64,000 nt of DNA from Fictibacillus sp. BK138 (GTDB lineage Bacteria > Bacillota > Bacilli > Bacillales > Fictibacillaceae). The notes beneath the pieces were generated by a model. It had not been told where the DNA came from and did not search any database. It was given only the letters and a program-made list of their open reading frames with translations. Below are positions 35,819 to 44,963 of the stretch, piece after piece (the stretch's first letter is position 1; every line of letters starts with the position of its first letter). A program made the translations under genes and the position numbers. The stretch is taken from positions 1,825,413 to 1,889,412 of the forward strand of contig NZ_SGXL01000001.1 in assembly GCF_004216955.1 (NCBI RefSeq). Direction: 5' to 3'.

Positions 35819-35986
35819 TTAATTGTTAAGTAAAATCCGCTCTGCCGTGACTTTATATGCCTTTGGAACCTGATCTCTCAGGTGGGTATCCGCAGCTGCC
35901 GTTACAGCCTTCCAAGTCGAGTGCAAGGCATGACTGTCTGACAGATCATATTGGATTCCCGTCTTTAGCACATAGGTTAAAGACAT
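35819..35986 (-). CDS. Small hypothetical protein, doubtful
   Basis: 55 residues if it starts at the ATG at 35986; the frame is open further back to 36103 but there it overlaps the better supported gene at 36045. No clear ribosome site. The text 'DSHALHSTWKAVTAAADTHL' is not low-complexity and a good terminator follows the stop at once, which argues for a real gene. No family recognised. Confidence 0.4.
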   Translation of the reverse strand: MSLTYVLKTGIQYDLSDSHALHSTWKAVTAAADTHLRDQVPKAYKVTAERILLNN

Positions 35987-36044
35987 TGGAAAGCCACTAA
36001 CATCGCAGATTTTTATTATACTCTGTCTTGGATCAGAAGTAAAA

Positions 36045-36185
36045 TTATTTTGTTTTTTTGCCGTGATGCATCTTTTGAACTTCCATCTCAGCATAAGAAG
36101 CAAATTCCGTTTGGTTTTCTGCTCCGTTTTCTTTTACATTGTTGTTTCTTTGCGCATTCGCATTGCCTTTTTTCTGTCTGCCCAT
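36045..36185 (-). CDS. Small spore-type protein, possibly gamma-type SASP-like
   Basis: 46 residues, ATG placed 8 bases after GGAGGGA. The first half is Asn/Gln/Lys-rich ('KKGNANAQRNNNVKENG'), the second has 'NQTEFASYAEMEVQK'. The TEFAS element recalls the repeat of gamma-type small acid-soluble spore proteins, but only one copy is present. Location near ypcP, where B. subtilis carries small spore genes, adds a little support. The spore assignment is inference. Confidence 0.5.
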   Translation of the reverse strand: MGRQKKGNANAQRNNNVKENGAENQTEFASYAEMEVQKMHHGKKTK

Positions 36186-36289
36186 AAGTTATCCCTCCTT
36201 ATATTTACTATGGCTAAATATGATTAAATTAAAACTTACATAATTTTTCCTCAAATGGTTAGGCTAATACTTAAAAGGAGGTCTTTACA

Positions 36290-36538
36290 TTGGCAAATCC
36301 TTATTTGTGCCCTAATTGCAAAACAAATCGAACACGTTTTAATGTTATCGAACAAAATCCGGTTTCTGTAAAACTTGACCCTTCTACAGGTGATGTTGTG
36401 CAGCAGTATGAAGAAGGACAACTGGATATGTTCCACTTGCCTTACAAGGGTTCCGAAAGATTAATTCAATGCGGAGCTTGCGGTATTGTAGGTGAAGAAG
36501 AAATGTACATTAAACGTGCTCAAAGCAATCCAAGATAA
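36290..36538 (+). CDS. Small zinc-ribbon protein, unknown
   Basis: 82 residues. TTG start 8 bases after AAAGGAGG. CPNC at about 7-10 and CGAC at about 61-64 make a four-cysteine zinc ribbon; between them lies 'VKLDPSTGDVVQQYEEGQLD'. No family recognised. It is divergent from the small spore-type gene and converges with the paralogue pair. Confidence 0.65.
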   Translation: MANPYLCPNCKTNRTRFNVIEQNPVSVKLDPSTGDVVQQYEEGQLDMFHLPYKGSERLIQCGACGIVGEEEMYIKRAQSNPR

Positions 36539-36544
36539 TGGACA

Positions 36545-36578
36545 AAAAAGACTGCCTTAAGGTTTAGGCAGTCTTACA
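36545..36578. terminator. Bidirectional terminator between the zinc-ribbon gene and the paralogue pair
   Basis: 10-bp stem (36548-36557 with 36566-36575); six As precede it and TCTTACATCTTTT follows, so it works best for the minus-strand gene. Confidence 0.8.
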
Positions 36579-36587
36579 TCTTTTCTA

Positions 36588-38024
36588 TCATTTTGCAGGA
36601 GGAAGTTTTAAAGGAACAACTACCTTTTGTTTTAATGGCTCAATGTGTGTGAGATTTGAAAGAGTAACAAACAGGTCCTCAACAGGCAAACCGTTATAAA
36701 AATAAATTAAAAATGAAGGTTTTTCGTCTTGGTAAATTTGAGTTATGTCAAACTCCTCCAATGGTTTACCTGAAGAATCCCTAACAGAGACAAGGTTTTT
36801 CGCGTATCGTTCATCGTATGACTGAGGACTAAAATGATAACTGGGACGAGGATAAATAAAGAAATCCTGAATAGAGTCTTGTTTAGGTAAAGTTTCGAGT
36901 GAGAATTTTATACCGCCTTGATTATTGGCATCATCCCTATACAATCCTTCATAAACAACGTTTAACCCATTTTCGTTGACAACTAATTCGTTTTTACTTA
37001 CCCCTTCTGCTTGGTTTGCATTATATTTTTCTATGTCGATTTTAGGTACAGAAAAGGAATATTCATTATTGGTACGGTGAACAGAATGTGTTATTGAAAA
37101 ACTTCCCTCATCAGCTTCTTCGATATTAAATAGCTCACTCATTAATGAGTATCCTTGAATAAAATCCTCTGATTCATTTAATGATTCAATCTCATATTCA
37201 ACTGGATGTTTTCTGTTATTGATATTAACTTCTCCAATCAGAGTAACCAGGTCTTTATCAATTTTCTTATCCAGCATAATCCTGGAACCGATCTGATAGA
37301 ACTCCATATTTTTTAAATTTATTTTATCGCCATTATTTATATGCAAAGTTTGATTGATCGGGGTTGATGCGATAGCTTTTGGAAGACCTTTTATCTGAGC
37401 TGGTTCAACTTGAAAAGCAATAGGCTTCAGGTTTATTATCCCATTCTTCGAAATCATGGAGATGTCATTTAGTTCGTATCTATTGCTTTTCATCACTTCT
37501 TCCCAATCTTCTTGTGAGTTTACAGCATTATTAAATTCGGGATGAATCATCATTGAGCTATATAAGCGATGTTTATACACATATCCTCTTGACGAAGTTT
37601 CACCAGGATATATTTCTGCATTGCCTAAGAATTCTTTACTTTGGGTTGATGTTACCTTGATTTTTTCTACATTCAATCTTGGTACATCGCCCTCATTTTT
37701 ATCTCTTTCTTTTAGATCGACACTATAAAGCACGTAAAGTTGAAACCCATTATTCCAAGTCTTTTCAATTCTTAAAGTTCTGTGTTCATTTGAGAGCGGG
37801 ACAGAAATGTCACTGTCTTTAAATAAGTTAAAATGATCCGCAAATTTTAATTCATTATATTTCATTTTTTCAAAATCCATTAACTCTTCCCAGTTATCTA
37901 GGACGGTAAAGTTTTCTGCGTTTACTTTCCAAGCTGGCTCAGCATTCTTCTTAAATTGTGTAAGGATTACGAAGCCAATTAATAAAGCAGCTCCCATCAT
38001 GATTTTTCCCCATTTGCTGTTCAA
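36588..38024 (-). CDS. Membrane-anchored extracellular protein, unknown, paralogue 1
   Basis: 478 residues. A short Lys-rich start and one helix (about 9-22) anchor a long, beta-rich, Asn/Lys/Glu-rich external domain with no further helix. It shares with the next gene the blocks 'KKNAEPAWKVN', 'RTLRIEKTWNNGFQLYVLYS', 'VDLKERDKNEGDVPR', 'YVYKHRLYSSMMI' and 'NGLNVVYEGLY'. I know no family with certainty; the 'LYVLYSV' strand resembles the external domains of anti-sigma-like DUF4179 proteins, a weak hint. Second gene of a two-gene operon. Confidence 0.7.
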   Translation of the reverse strand: MNSKWGKIMMGAALLIGFVILTQFKKNAEPAWKVNAENFTVLDNWEELMDFEKMKYNELKFADHFNLFKDSDISVPLSNEHRTLRIEKTWNNGFQLYVLYSVDLKERDKNEGDVPRLNVEKIKVTSTQSKEFLGNAEIYPGETSSRGYVYKHRLYSSMMIHPEFNNAVNSQEDWEEVMKSNRYELNDISMISKNGIINLKPIAFQVEPAQIKGLPKAIASTPINQTLHINNGDKINLKNMEFYQIGSRIMLDKKIDKDLVTLIGEVNINNRKHPVEYEIESLNESEDFIQGYSLMSELFNIEEADEGSFSITHSVHRTNNEYSFSVPKIDIEKYNANQAEGVSKNELVVNENGLNVVYEGLYRDDANNQGGIKFSLETLPKQDSIQDFFIYPRPSYHFSPQSYDERYAKNLVSVRDSSGKPLEEFDITQIYQDEKPSFLIYFYNGLPVEDLFVTLSNLTHIEPLKQKVVVPLKLPPAK

Positions 38025-38056
38025 TGTCGATTCCCCTTTTTGTTGATATCTATCAT

Positions 38057-39508
38057 CTATTTCTTGATTTCAGATACTTTATATTTGATTGTTACGGGTG
38101 AGTTTAATGGTTCAGAATATGCTAAATCTGATATCGTGAATGTTAAGTTTTCTTCAGGTATAGGTATATTGTTGGTTGCTCCTTCATTAATTTCTTCCTT
38201 ATAAAAATTTATATAAAAAGTTGATTTAGAGTTTGTTTCATCAATAAACATGTCAAAGTTCCCTAACTTTTCTTTTTTCACGTTGGTGATAGTCAGCAGA
38301 TTTTTTTGAAAACTGCGAACATATTCTTCTGGAATTTTTTCAGTTCCATAATAGCTTTCAGGAATGAGCCTAACAAAGTTTATGTCATTTTTATTAGAAG
38401 ATATTACGCTGATTTTTATCGTTGGCCTTTCGTTGTACTTGGTTAACCCTTCATAAACGATTTGAATGTTGTCTCTATTTACGATTTTTTCATTCTTAGC
38501 TACAGGCTGATCAATATTCCTGTTAAATTTAGTAATATCTTCTTTTGGAACGGTCCATGTGTAAGTTTGTTCATCTTTATGAATGGATGATTGTAAAGTA
38601 ATCGATTTATCTTTACTAGCTGCACTAGGCTGAGTTAAATCTTCATAGAACGGAATGGAATATCCTTTGGATTCCGTTCCGATAATATCCATCACAAAAG
38701 TTTCTGACTGATTACTTTTGTAGCCTAAAAATCCAATGAGGTCTTTATCACCTTTTGGCATCGATAAAGAAAATTTTTGTTCATAAAGCAGAACATCATA
38801 AGAAATGATTTCAGCTTCTTTTTTATCGTTATATGTAAACTTTTTGTTGATTAAAGAAGTTTCGAGTACTTTTTCGTATATATTCTCAGAGGATATTTTA
38901 AATGCAATATTCTTTAATGGTTCAGTTCCTTCATTATCAGCGAGTTCTATTCCCTGCAGTTCAATTCTATTGATATTTGAAAGGAAATCCCAATCCATTT
39001 GTTCACTGTTCGATACCATTGGAACAATCATCATTGACCGATAAAGCCGATGTTTAAAAACAAAACCCTCATCTCTTGTTCCGGGAACTCCTGTATCCTC
39101 ACTAGCATCAAAGATTTCTTCTTTTCCGTCTTTTGCTGAAAGCTCCATCCTTTTAACGGTGATTCGAGGGATATCTCTTTCATCCTTGTCGCGTTCCTTA
39201 AGATCGACACTGTACAAAATATATAAACGGCCGTGCAGATTCCAGATCTTTTCAAATTTTAAAGTTCGAAGCTCATCGTTTAAATGGATCGTTTTATTCG
39301 ATTTTTGAAGAAAACCATAATTATCAACGACCTCAAGTTCATCAAATTTGATATATTCTCTTTTCATTCCATCTTGCAATGAGTTTACTAAAGTAAATTC
39401 CTTCCCATTTACCTTCCATACAGGTTCAGCGCTTTTTTCATTTTGAAGATAAAGCGCAAAACCTGCTAGTAATAAAGATCCTATTAAAACCTTTTTCCAT
39501 TTGTTCAA
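38057..39508 (-). CDS. Membrane-anchored extracellular protein, unknown, paralogue 2
   Basis: 483 residues with the same plan as its neighbour: helix at about 6-20, 'KSAEPVWKVNGKEFT', 'RTLKFEKIWNLHGRLYILYS', 'VDLKERDKDERDIPR', 'FVFKHRLYRSMMIVP', 'DNIQIVYEGLTKY' and a terminal 'LTFTISDLAYSEPLN'. The two stand 32 bases apart and arose by tandem duplication; similarity is high in the first third and low in the middle. The start has GGGGT upstream. Function unknown. Confidence 0.7.
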   Translation of the reverse strand: MNKWKKVLIGSLLLAGFALYLQNEKSAEPVWKVNGKEFTLVNSLQDGMKREYIKFDELEVVDNYGFLQKSNKTIHLNDELRTLKFEKIWNLHGRLYILYSVDLKERDKDERDIPRITVKRMELSAKDGKEEIFDASEDTGVPGTRDEGFVFKHRLYRSMMIVPMVSNSEQMDWDFLSNINRIELQGIELADNEGTEPLKNIAFKISSENIYEKVLETSLINKKFTYNDKKEAEIISYDVLLYEQKFSLSMPKGDKDLIGFLGYKSNQSETFVMDIIGTESKGYSIPFYEDLTQPSAASKDKSITLQSSIHKDEQTYTWTVPKEDITKFNRNIDQPVAKNEKIVNRDNIQIVYEGLTKYNERPTIKISVISSNKNDINFVRLIPESYYGTEKIPEEYVRSFQKNLLTITNVKKEKLGNFDMFIDETNSKSTFYINFYKEEINEGATNNIPIPEENLTFTISDLAYSEPLNSPVTIKYKVSEIKK

Positions 39509-39597
39509 GATTACAACCCCTCATGTTATCTCTTTATTACTTAAATAATACCATAATATTTTGAATATTTATGAATAAATACTAGTTATTGGGAATT

Positions 39598-39632
39598 GTA
39601 AAACCCTTGCTGATTTAGATTCAGCAAGGGTT
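39598..39632 (-). terminator. Terminator at the end of the kam/gab operon
   Basis: Perfect 12-bp stem AACCCTTGCTGA/TCAGCAAGGGTT and TTTTAC tail on the minus strand, 7 bases after the gabT stop. Confidence 0.88.
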
Positions 39633-39638
39633 GATTAA

Positions 39639-40946
39639 TTACATAGATACAGTTTCACTTATATGATTTAATTGGGCTTCAATAACATTCAACCCTTTTA
39701 GAAGCTGCTCTTCTGAAATAACAAGCGGTGAGAGTATCCTGATCACATTGCTGTATAATCCTGCTCCCATGATCGCTACACCGTTAAGGTTGCATAAAGC
39801 GATGATTTTCTTCGCTTTGTCTGCATCTGGAGCTTTGGTTTTTTTATCTCTCACGATCTCCAGTGCGCACATCGCTCCGATACCTCGTACGTCACCGATA
39901 AACTCATATTGATCTTTCCACTTGGTAAAAGTTTCTAATATGATTTCACCTATTTTATTGGCTTTCGTTAATAGCTGTTCTTCTTCAATCATTGCAATTA
40001 CTTCCAGTGCGGCGACACAGCCAAGGGGACTGCCGCCATATGTTCCACCAATTTCACCTGGAGCGGGTGCATCCATAATTTCTGCTCTTCCTGTTACTGC
40101 AGAGATAGGAAGGCCGGCAGCAATTGATTTAGACATTGTCATCAAGTCTGGAACCACATCAAAGTGCTCCATGGCAAACATTTTACCAGTACGCCCGAAA
40201 CCGGTTTGTATTTCGTCTGCTATTAATAAAATATTATATTTATCACAGATCTGCCGAAGTCCTTTTATAAAAGTCTTGGATGGTACAACAAAACCGCCTT
40301 CGCCTTGTACAGGTTCAAAGATTATTGCTGCGATTTCTTCTGGAGGAACTTCCCCTAAAAAGAAATCCTCAAACTTGCTTAAAATCGCTGCATCGGTTTC
40401 TTCCGTATTGCGCTCATCTCTATAATAATAAGGATATGGCATCTTGTATGTTTCAGGAGCAAATGGACCAAATTCAAACTTATATGGTTTTACTTTGCTT
40501 GTTAATGACATGGCAAGAAGTGTCCTTCCATGGAATCCGCGTTCGAATGAGATGATCGCTTTTCGCCCCGTATATTTCCGAGCGATTTTAACTGCGTTCT
40601 CTACTGCTTCTGCTCCGCTGTTCAGGAAGAATGTCTTTTTATGATGAGTTCCAGGGGTGATCTCATTTAATTTTTCAGCTAGCTTTATATAAGGTTCGTA
40701 CATCATGACATGAAAACAAGGATGAATGTATTTATCAATTTGATTCTTTAATGCTTCAACAACCCTAGGCGGACAATGGCCGACATTAAGTGTGCCGATA
40801 GCACCGGCAAAATCAATGTATTCCTTGCCGTCAACATCTGTCATCGTACTTCCTTTTGCATGATCCAGAAAGCTCAATACAGTATTAAACGGCCCTCTTG
40901 GTACATTCAGCTCTTTTCTCTTTAATAATTCTTCTGATTTCTTCAT
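39639..40946 (-). CDS. gabT: Class III aminotransferase, 4-aminobutyrate (GABA) transaminase type
   Basis: 435 residues. PLP enzyme; 'FFLNSGAEAVENAVKIARKYTGR' binds the cofactor phosphate, 'FEPVQGEGGFVVP' and 'LLIADEIQTGFGRTGKMFAMEH' precede the Schiff-base Lys in 'MTMSKSIAAGLPI', and 'GGTYGGSPLGCVAAL' closes the site. The pattern is GabT. It starts inside the yodQ stop (one-base TAATG overlap), so it is translationally coupled and last in the operon. Context suggests it removes GABA formed by YodQ. Confidence 0.88.
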   Translation of the reverse strand: MKKSEELLKRKELNVPRGPFNTVLSFLDHAKGSTMTDVDGKEYIDFAGAIGTLNVGHCPPRVVEALKNQIDKYIHPCFHVMMYEPYIKLAEKLNEITPGTHHKKTFFLNSGAEAVENAVKIARKYTGRKAIISFERGFHGRTLLAMSLTSKVKPYKFEFGPFAPETYKMPYPYYYRDERNTEETDAAILSKFEDFFLGEVPPEEIAAIIFEPVQGEGGFVVPSKTFIKGLRQICDKYNILLIADEIQTGFGRTGKMFAMEHFDVVPDLMTMSKSIAAGLPISAVTGRAEIMDAPAPGEIGGTYGGSPLGCVAALEVIAMIEEEQLLTKANKIGEIILETFTKWKDQYEFIGDVRGIGAMCALEIVRDKKTKAPDADKAKKIIALCNLNGVAIMGAGLYSNVIRILSPLVISEEQLLKGLNVIEAQLNHISETVSM

Positions 40947-42205
40947 TAGTTACTCCCCCCGCACCAGTCATAAATGGTTAAAGCTATAATTTCTGCTGCC
41001 TCAATAATCTTTGAGATTTCAATGTATTCATTTGGATAATGTGCTACGGCAGTAACGCCCGGTCCGAACACAATAGAGGGTGTATTTCCTGCTTGTGAAA
41101 GCAGGCCGCCGTCAGTTCCCCATGGCGATGCTTCTATGATCGGCCGTTCTTTTTTTACCTGTTCATAGTTTTTAATTAAAGTATTCATAAGAGGATGATC
41201 TGTATCAATAGATCCCGGCAGCCATTGAGCACCAAACCATTCTACAGAAACAGGATGCTCCAATAGCCATTCATCCTGAATATTAGAAAGATAGTCTTCT
41301 AACTCACGTTTTACTTCTTCTAATGTTTCATCAGGTGCAACGCCTATCCTTCCTTCTAATTGAACGGTATCAGGAACAGAAGATGGCCAGTTGCCACCTG
41401 AGATTCTTCCTACATTGATGGGAACCGGGATGGGTATATCGCTATATAACGGATCCGTTATTCTTTTGTTGCGTTTCGTTTCAAGAGCTTTGACTGCTTC
41501 TAAAACTAAAGCCGTTTTTTCAATTGCACTGACTCCTTCATAGCGGGTGCCTCCATGTGCTGCCTTTCCTTTTATGGTTAGCTTAAACCACATGGATCCT
41601 TGCTGGGTAGGGAAGATTTTCATATTCGTTGGTTCAGGAATAATTGCAGCATCTGCCGTATATCCTCTAAGAACAGCAGCCAGTGTACCTGCACCGCCGC
41701 TCTCTTCTTCTATAACACTATGAAAAAATAAGTCCCCATCTAATGTTGTGCCTGTTTCTTTTAACGCCTGAATAGCAAGAAGAAGTGACAAGTTGCCCCC
41801 TTTCATGTCAGTGGATCCTCGTCCAAATAGTTTCCCATCGATAATCTTTCCGCTGTATGGATGGTCATCCCATTGATTCAGATCTCCCTCAGGAACAACA
41901 TCAATATGTCCGTTTAGGACAAGTGAACGCCCATTTCCTTTTCCTCGCCAAATCCCTACAACATTAGGGCTGCTGACAAAGTTCGTTCGGCTTGCACAGA
42001 AATAAGGATGCCTTGCCAGTTCTTCCCCATCAGGGTGCCACATATCAACTTCGAGCCCCATATCGTGGAGTTTTTTCGCGATCAGATTTTGAACGCCTGC
42101 TTCATTCCCGGTTGTACTTGCTTCTTGAACCGTTTCCTGCAAAAAACGTATCGCATTATCTTGTTCTTTTAAAAGCCAATTCGAGAGTTTTTCTTTTAAA
42201 AGCAT
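40946..42205 (-). CDS. yodQ: M20-family amidohydrolase YodQ (probable 4-acetamidobutyrate deacetylase)
   Basis: 419 residues of the ArgE/DapE group. Metal ligands: His in 'LVLNGHIDVVPEGD', Asp in 'GRGSTDMKGGNLSL', Glu-Glu in 'SVIEEESGGAGT', His in 'TAVAHYPNEYIE'. The dimerisation domain begins 'KGKAAHGGTRYEGVSA'. Matches B. subtilis YodQ. Deacetylation of 4-acetamidobutyrate is inferred from the flanking AblB-like acetylase and GabT. The ATG follows GGAGGACAGTC. Confidence 0.85.
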   Translation of the reverse strand: MLLKEKLSNWLLKEQDNAIRFLQETVQEASTTGNEAGVQNLIAKKLHDMGLEVDMWHPDGEELARHPYFCASRTNFVSSPNVVGIWRGKGNGRSLVLNGHIDVVPEGDLNQWDDHPYSGKIIDGKLFGRGSTDMKGGNLSLLLAIQALKETGTTLDGDLFFHSVIEEESGGAGTLAAVLRGYTADAAIIPEPTNMKIFPTQQGSMWFKLTIKGKAAHGGTRYEGVSAIEKTALVLEAVKALETKRNKRITDPLYSDIPIPVPINVGRISGGNWPSSVPDTVQLEGRIGVAPDETLEEVKRELEDYLSNIQDEWLLEHPVSVEWFGAQWLPGSIDTDHPLMNTLIKNYEQVKKERPIIEASPWGTDGGLLSQAGNTPSIVFGPGVTAVAHYPNEYIEISKIIEAAEIIALTIYDWCGGSN

Positions 42206-42225
42206 GACTGTCCTCCCTCAGTACT

Positions 42226-42888
42226 TTACTGAAATACAGAAACTTTTTCATCAACGATAACAGCAGCACCTGTCGTATGGATAACCTCTTCGATCGTATA
42301 TGGATTCATAATTTCTCTGAGAAATAATTGACCGTTCTCACAATGAAAGACCGCTTTTTCAGTGATAATCATATGCGCTCCTTCTCTTACAGTGAGCGGT
42401 AGAGAACAATTCTTAACAATTTTTGGATTTCCGAATTTGTCTGTATGGTTCATTAATATGATTACTTTTTTTGCTTTTTGAGCAAGGTCAATTGCACCGC
42501 CCATGCCCGGTACACGCTTTCCGGGAACGATCCAATTTGCGATATCCCCTTTCTCGCTGACTTCAAGTGCACCTAATATCGTTACATCAAGCAAGCCTTT
42601 GCGGATGATTCCGAAAGCAGTGGCACTGTCAAAATAAGAAGCACCAGGCTGAATCGTTACTGGATACCCTCCCGCATTTGATAGGTTTCCATCTTCCTCC
42701 CCTTCTGCAGGTGAACCGCCCATTCCTAAAATGCCATTCTCAGTGTGGAGCATAATATGTAAATCTTTTGCTATATAATCTGCAACAAGTGTTGGAATTC
42801 CTATGCCCAGATTAACGGTCATGCCATCTTTTATTTCGAGCGCTGCCCTTCTTGCGATCCTGTGCCTTGTTTCAATTCCCAAACCCAT
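42226..42888 (-). CDS. yodR: CoA-transferase subunit B (YodR)
   Basis: 220 residues. 'MGLGIETRHRIARRAALEIKDGMTVNLGIGIPT' opens the protein, and the catalytic Glu lies in 'IMLHTENGILGMGGSP' (family ENGxxG). With YodS it forms a two-subunit acyl-CoA transferase of the acetoacetate type. The ATG follows GGGGTGG at 7 bases and lies inside yodS: the genes overlap by 58 bases. Probably moves CoA between 4-acetamidobutyryl-CoA and a keto acid (inference). Confidence 0.9.
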   Translation of the reverse strand: MGLGIETRHRIARRAALEIKDGMTVNLGIGIPTLVADYIAKDLHIMLHTENGILGMGGSPAEGEEDGNLSNAGGYPVTIQPGASYFDSATAFGIIRKGLLDVTILGALEVSEKGDIANWIVPGKRVPGMGGAIDLAQKAKKVIILMNHTDKFGNPKIVKNCSLPLTVREGAHMIITEKAVFHCENGQLFLREIMNPYTIEEVIHTTGAAVIVDEKVSVFQ

Positions 42889-43559
42889 TTCCAGTCCACC
42901 CCTTTACTTTGAATAATGTAATCAACAAATACACCAGGAGTAATGATTTCTTCTGGATTTAATGAACCGGTCGGCACAATTTCTTCAACTTCAGCGATCG
43001 TAATTTGGCCTGCTGTCGCTATAAGGGGATTTGTATTTCTCGCACTTTTGTCATATACAAGATTTCCATACAAATCTGCTTTTTTCGCATAGATAATGGA
43101 AACGTCAGCTGTTAAAGCGGTCTCTATCATATACTCTTTGCTGTTCACATGAACTTTTTCTTTATTTGCTTCAACCACAGTACCCAAACCCACGTCTACT
43201 AAAATTCCGCCTAGTCCCATGCCTCCAGCCCTGATTTTTTCTGCGAGCGTTCCTTGAGGCACAAACTCTACTTCCAAAGAGCCATCCTGCATTTGTTTTC
43301 CGGCTTCAGGATTTGAACCGATATGAGATGCGATCAGCTTTTTAACTCGTTTTTCAGTAATCAGCTTACCAGGGCCAATCCATGGAAACCCTGTATCATT
43401 GCTAATAAGAAAAATATCTTGAATATTCTTTTCCAGAATGAGATTCACTAAAGAAGGAGGAGCACCTACCCCTCCAAAGCCGCCAACCATAAGTGACATT
43501 CCGTTAAAAAAATATTGAGATGCACTTTCTAATGAAATTTGTTTATTTACTTGTGCCAT
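42831..43559 (-). CDS. yodS: CoA-transferase subunit A (YodS)
   Basis: 242 residues from the ATG at 43559, 6-7 bases after AGGTG; the frame extends six codons further. 'GMSLMVGGFGGVGAPPSLVNLI' is the glycine-rich start of the CoA-transferase alpha subunit and 'ADVSIIYAKKADLYGNLVY' a further family block. Partner of YodR, downstream and overlapping. The start lies 14 bases after the yodT stop. Confidence 0.9.
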   Translation of the reverse strand: MAQVNKQISLESASQYFFNGMSLMVGGFGGVGAPPSLVNLILEKNIQDIFLISNDTGFPWIGPGKLITEKRVKKLIASHIGSNPEAGKQMQDGSLEVEFVPQGTLAEKIRAGGMGLGGILVDVGLGTVVEANKEKVHVNSKEYMIETALTADVSIIYAKKADLYGNLVYDKSARNTNPLIATAGQITIAEVEEIVPTGSLNPEEIITPGVFVDYIIQSKGVDWKWVWELKQGTGSQEGQRSK

Positions 43560-43573
43560 CTCCCACACCTCTT

Positions 43574-44941
43574 TCAACTCGTAGCTTCCGTAATATATAA
43601 ACCTTCAGAGATTAATTGATTCGTAAGTTCACTTATTGATTGATCAAGGATATCTATCATGTCATTGATCTGTTCTTTTGTTACCGTCAGTGGTGGAGAG
43701 ATCAGGATAGAATCTCCTGAAAATCCAGTTACACCGCCAACCGCAGGATATACAAGCAGCCCTTTTTCAAAACAAATTGATAACAGCCGATCTGTAATCT
43801 TGTTGGATAGTTCAAACGGTTCTCGAGTCATAGGATCTTTGACCAGTTCAAGTCCGCATAAGAGTCCTTTTCCACGAACATCACCGATCAATGAATATTT
43901 CCATTGCAATCGTTGTAAATGATTTTGAAGATAGTCACCCATTAATGCTGCATTTTCTTGAAGATTATTTTTTTCCATATAATGAAGAACTGCAAGACAA
44001 GCTGCCGCTGACTGAGGATTAGCACTAAACGTATGGCCGCTCATCACAACTCTGCTCCCTGATTCAATGACATTCATAATTTTGTCTGAAACGATTGTAG
44101 CTGCCATAGGTGTATAACCTGCACTCATGCCTTTTCCGAGTGCAATGATATCTGGTACAACTCCCCAATGTTCCATAGCAAACATTTTTCCGGTTCTGCC
44201 CATTCCAGTCATGACTTCATCCGCGATCATTAATATGTCATATTTATTGCAGATCGCTCTAATCTTTGAATAATACTCATCAGGAGGAACGATAGCTCCA
44301 CCTGAAGCCCCGATCACTGGTTCGACTATAAAAGCAGCGATCTGTTCGGCTCCTATCGCTTGAACGATGTTTTCAAGTTCATCTGCGCATCTCACACCGC
44401 ATCCCGGATAAGTATCTTTTAACGGGCATTGATAGCAATAGGGTGCTGGGGCAACAGGGAAATCTTCCAAAAGAGAGTTAAAGCGCTGTCTTCTTAACTG
44501 ATGCCCGGACATGGATAAAGCACCTAGCGTAATCCCGTGGTAGCTGGTCCATCTCGATAGTACTTTTGTTTTCGTTAAAATTCCTTGCTCTTGAAAATAT
44601 TGAATAGCAATCTTTAATGCTGTTTCAGTTGCCTCAGAACCACTATTAACAAAGAAAACGGAATTAAGATCTCCCGGTGCACATTCTGCTAGTTTTTCAG
44701 CCAGCATCTCTGCAGCATCACTTGTAAACTGTGATCGGTATACAAAGGATACGTGTTTTGCCTGATTCCACATCGCCTCCGCAATTTCTTGTACACCGTG
44801 GCCAATATTGGCGGTAATAGCTCCTGATGATCCGTCAATGTATTGTTTTCCGTCTTTGTCATATAAGTAGATTCCTTTACCATGACTAATTACAGGATAA
44901 TCATTTCCTAGAACCGGTTTAATGAGATGTGTTCTCCTCAT
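43574..44941 (-). CDS. yodT: Class III aminotransferase YodT
   Basis: 455 residues. 'DGKQYIDGSSGAITANIGHG', 'VFFVNSGSEATETALKIA', 'RWTSYHGITLGALSMSGH', 'MIADEVMTGMGRTGKMFAMEHWG' and Lys in 'IIALGKGMSAGYTPMAA' are the aminotransferase III blocks. In this operon it would transaminate N6-acetyl-beta-lysine to the 3-oxo acid (inference). The ATG follows GGAG. It lies 75 bases after yokU, and a terminator-like hairpin sits in that space. Confidence 0.88.
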   Translation of the reverse strand: MRRTHLIKPVLGNDYPVISHGKGIYLYDKDGKQYIDGSSGAITANIGHGVQEIAEAMWNQAKHVSFVYRSQFTSDAAEMLAEKLAECAPGDLNSVFFVNSGSEATETALKIAIQYFQEQGILTKTKVLSRWTSYHGITLGALSMSGHQLRRQRFNSLLEDFPVAPAPYCYQCPLKDTYPGCGVRCADELENIVQAIGAEQIAAFIVEPVIGASGGAIVPPDEYYSKIRAICNKYDILMIADEVMTGMGRTGKMFAMEHWGVVPDIIALGKGMSAGYTPMAATIVSDKIMNVIESGSRVVMSGHTFSANPQSAAACLAVLHYMEKNNLQENAALMGDYLQNHLQRLQWKYSLIGDVRGKGLLCGLELVKDPMTREPFELSNKITDRLLSICFEKGLLVYPAVGGVTGFSGDSILISPPLTVTKEQINDMIDILDQSISELTNQLISEGLYITEATS

Positions 44942-44963
44942 AAAAAAGGCTCCTTCCTCGTGA

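Noticed and set aside
35987-36103. N-terminal extension of the frame ending at 35819
   Set aside because: It overlaps the 46-residue gene at 36045-36185, which has the better start; the extension has no ribosome site.
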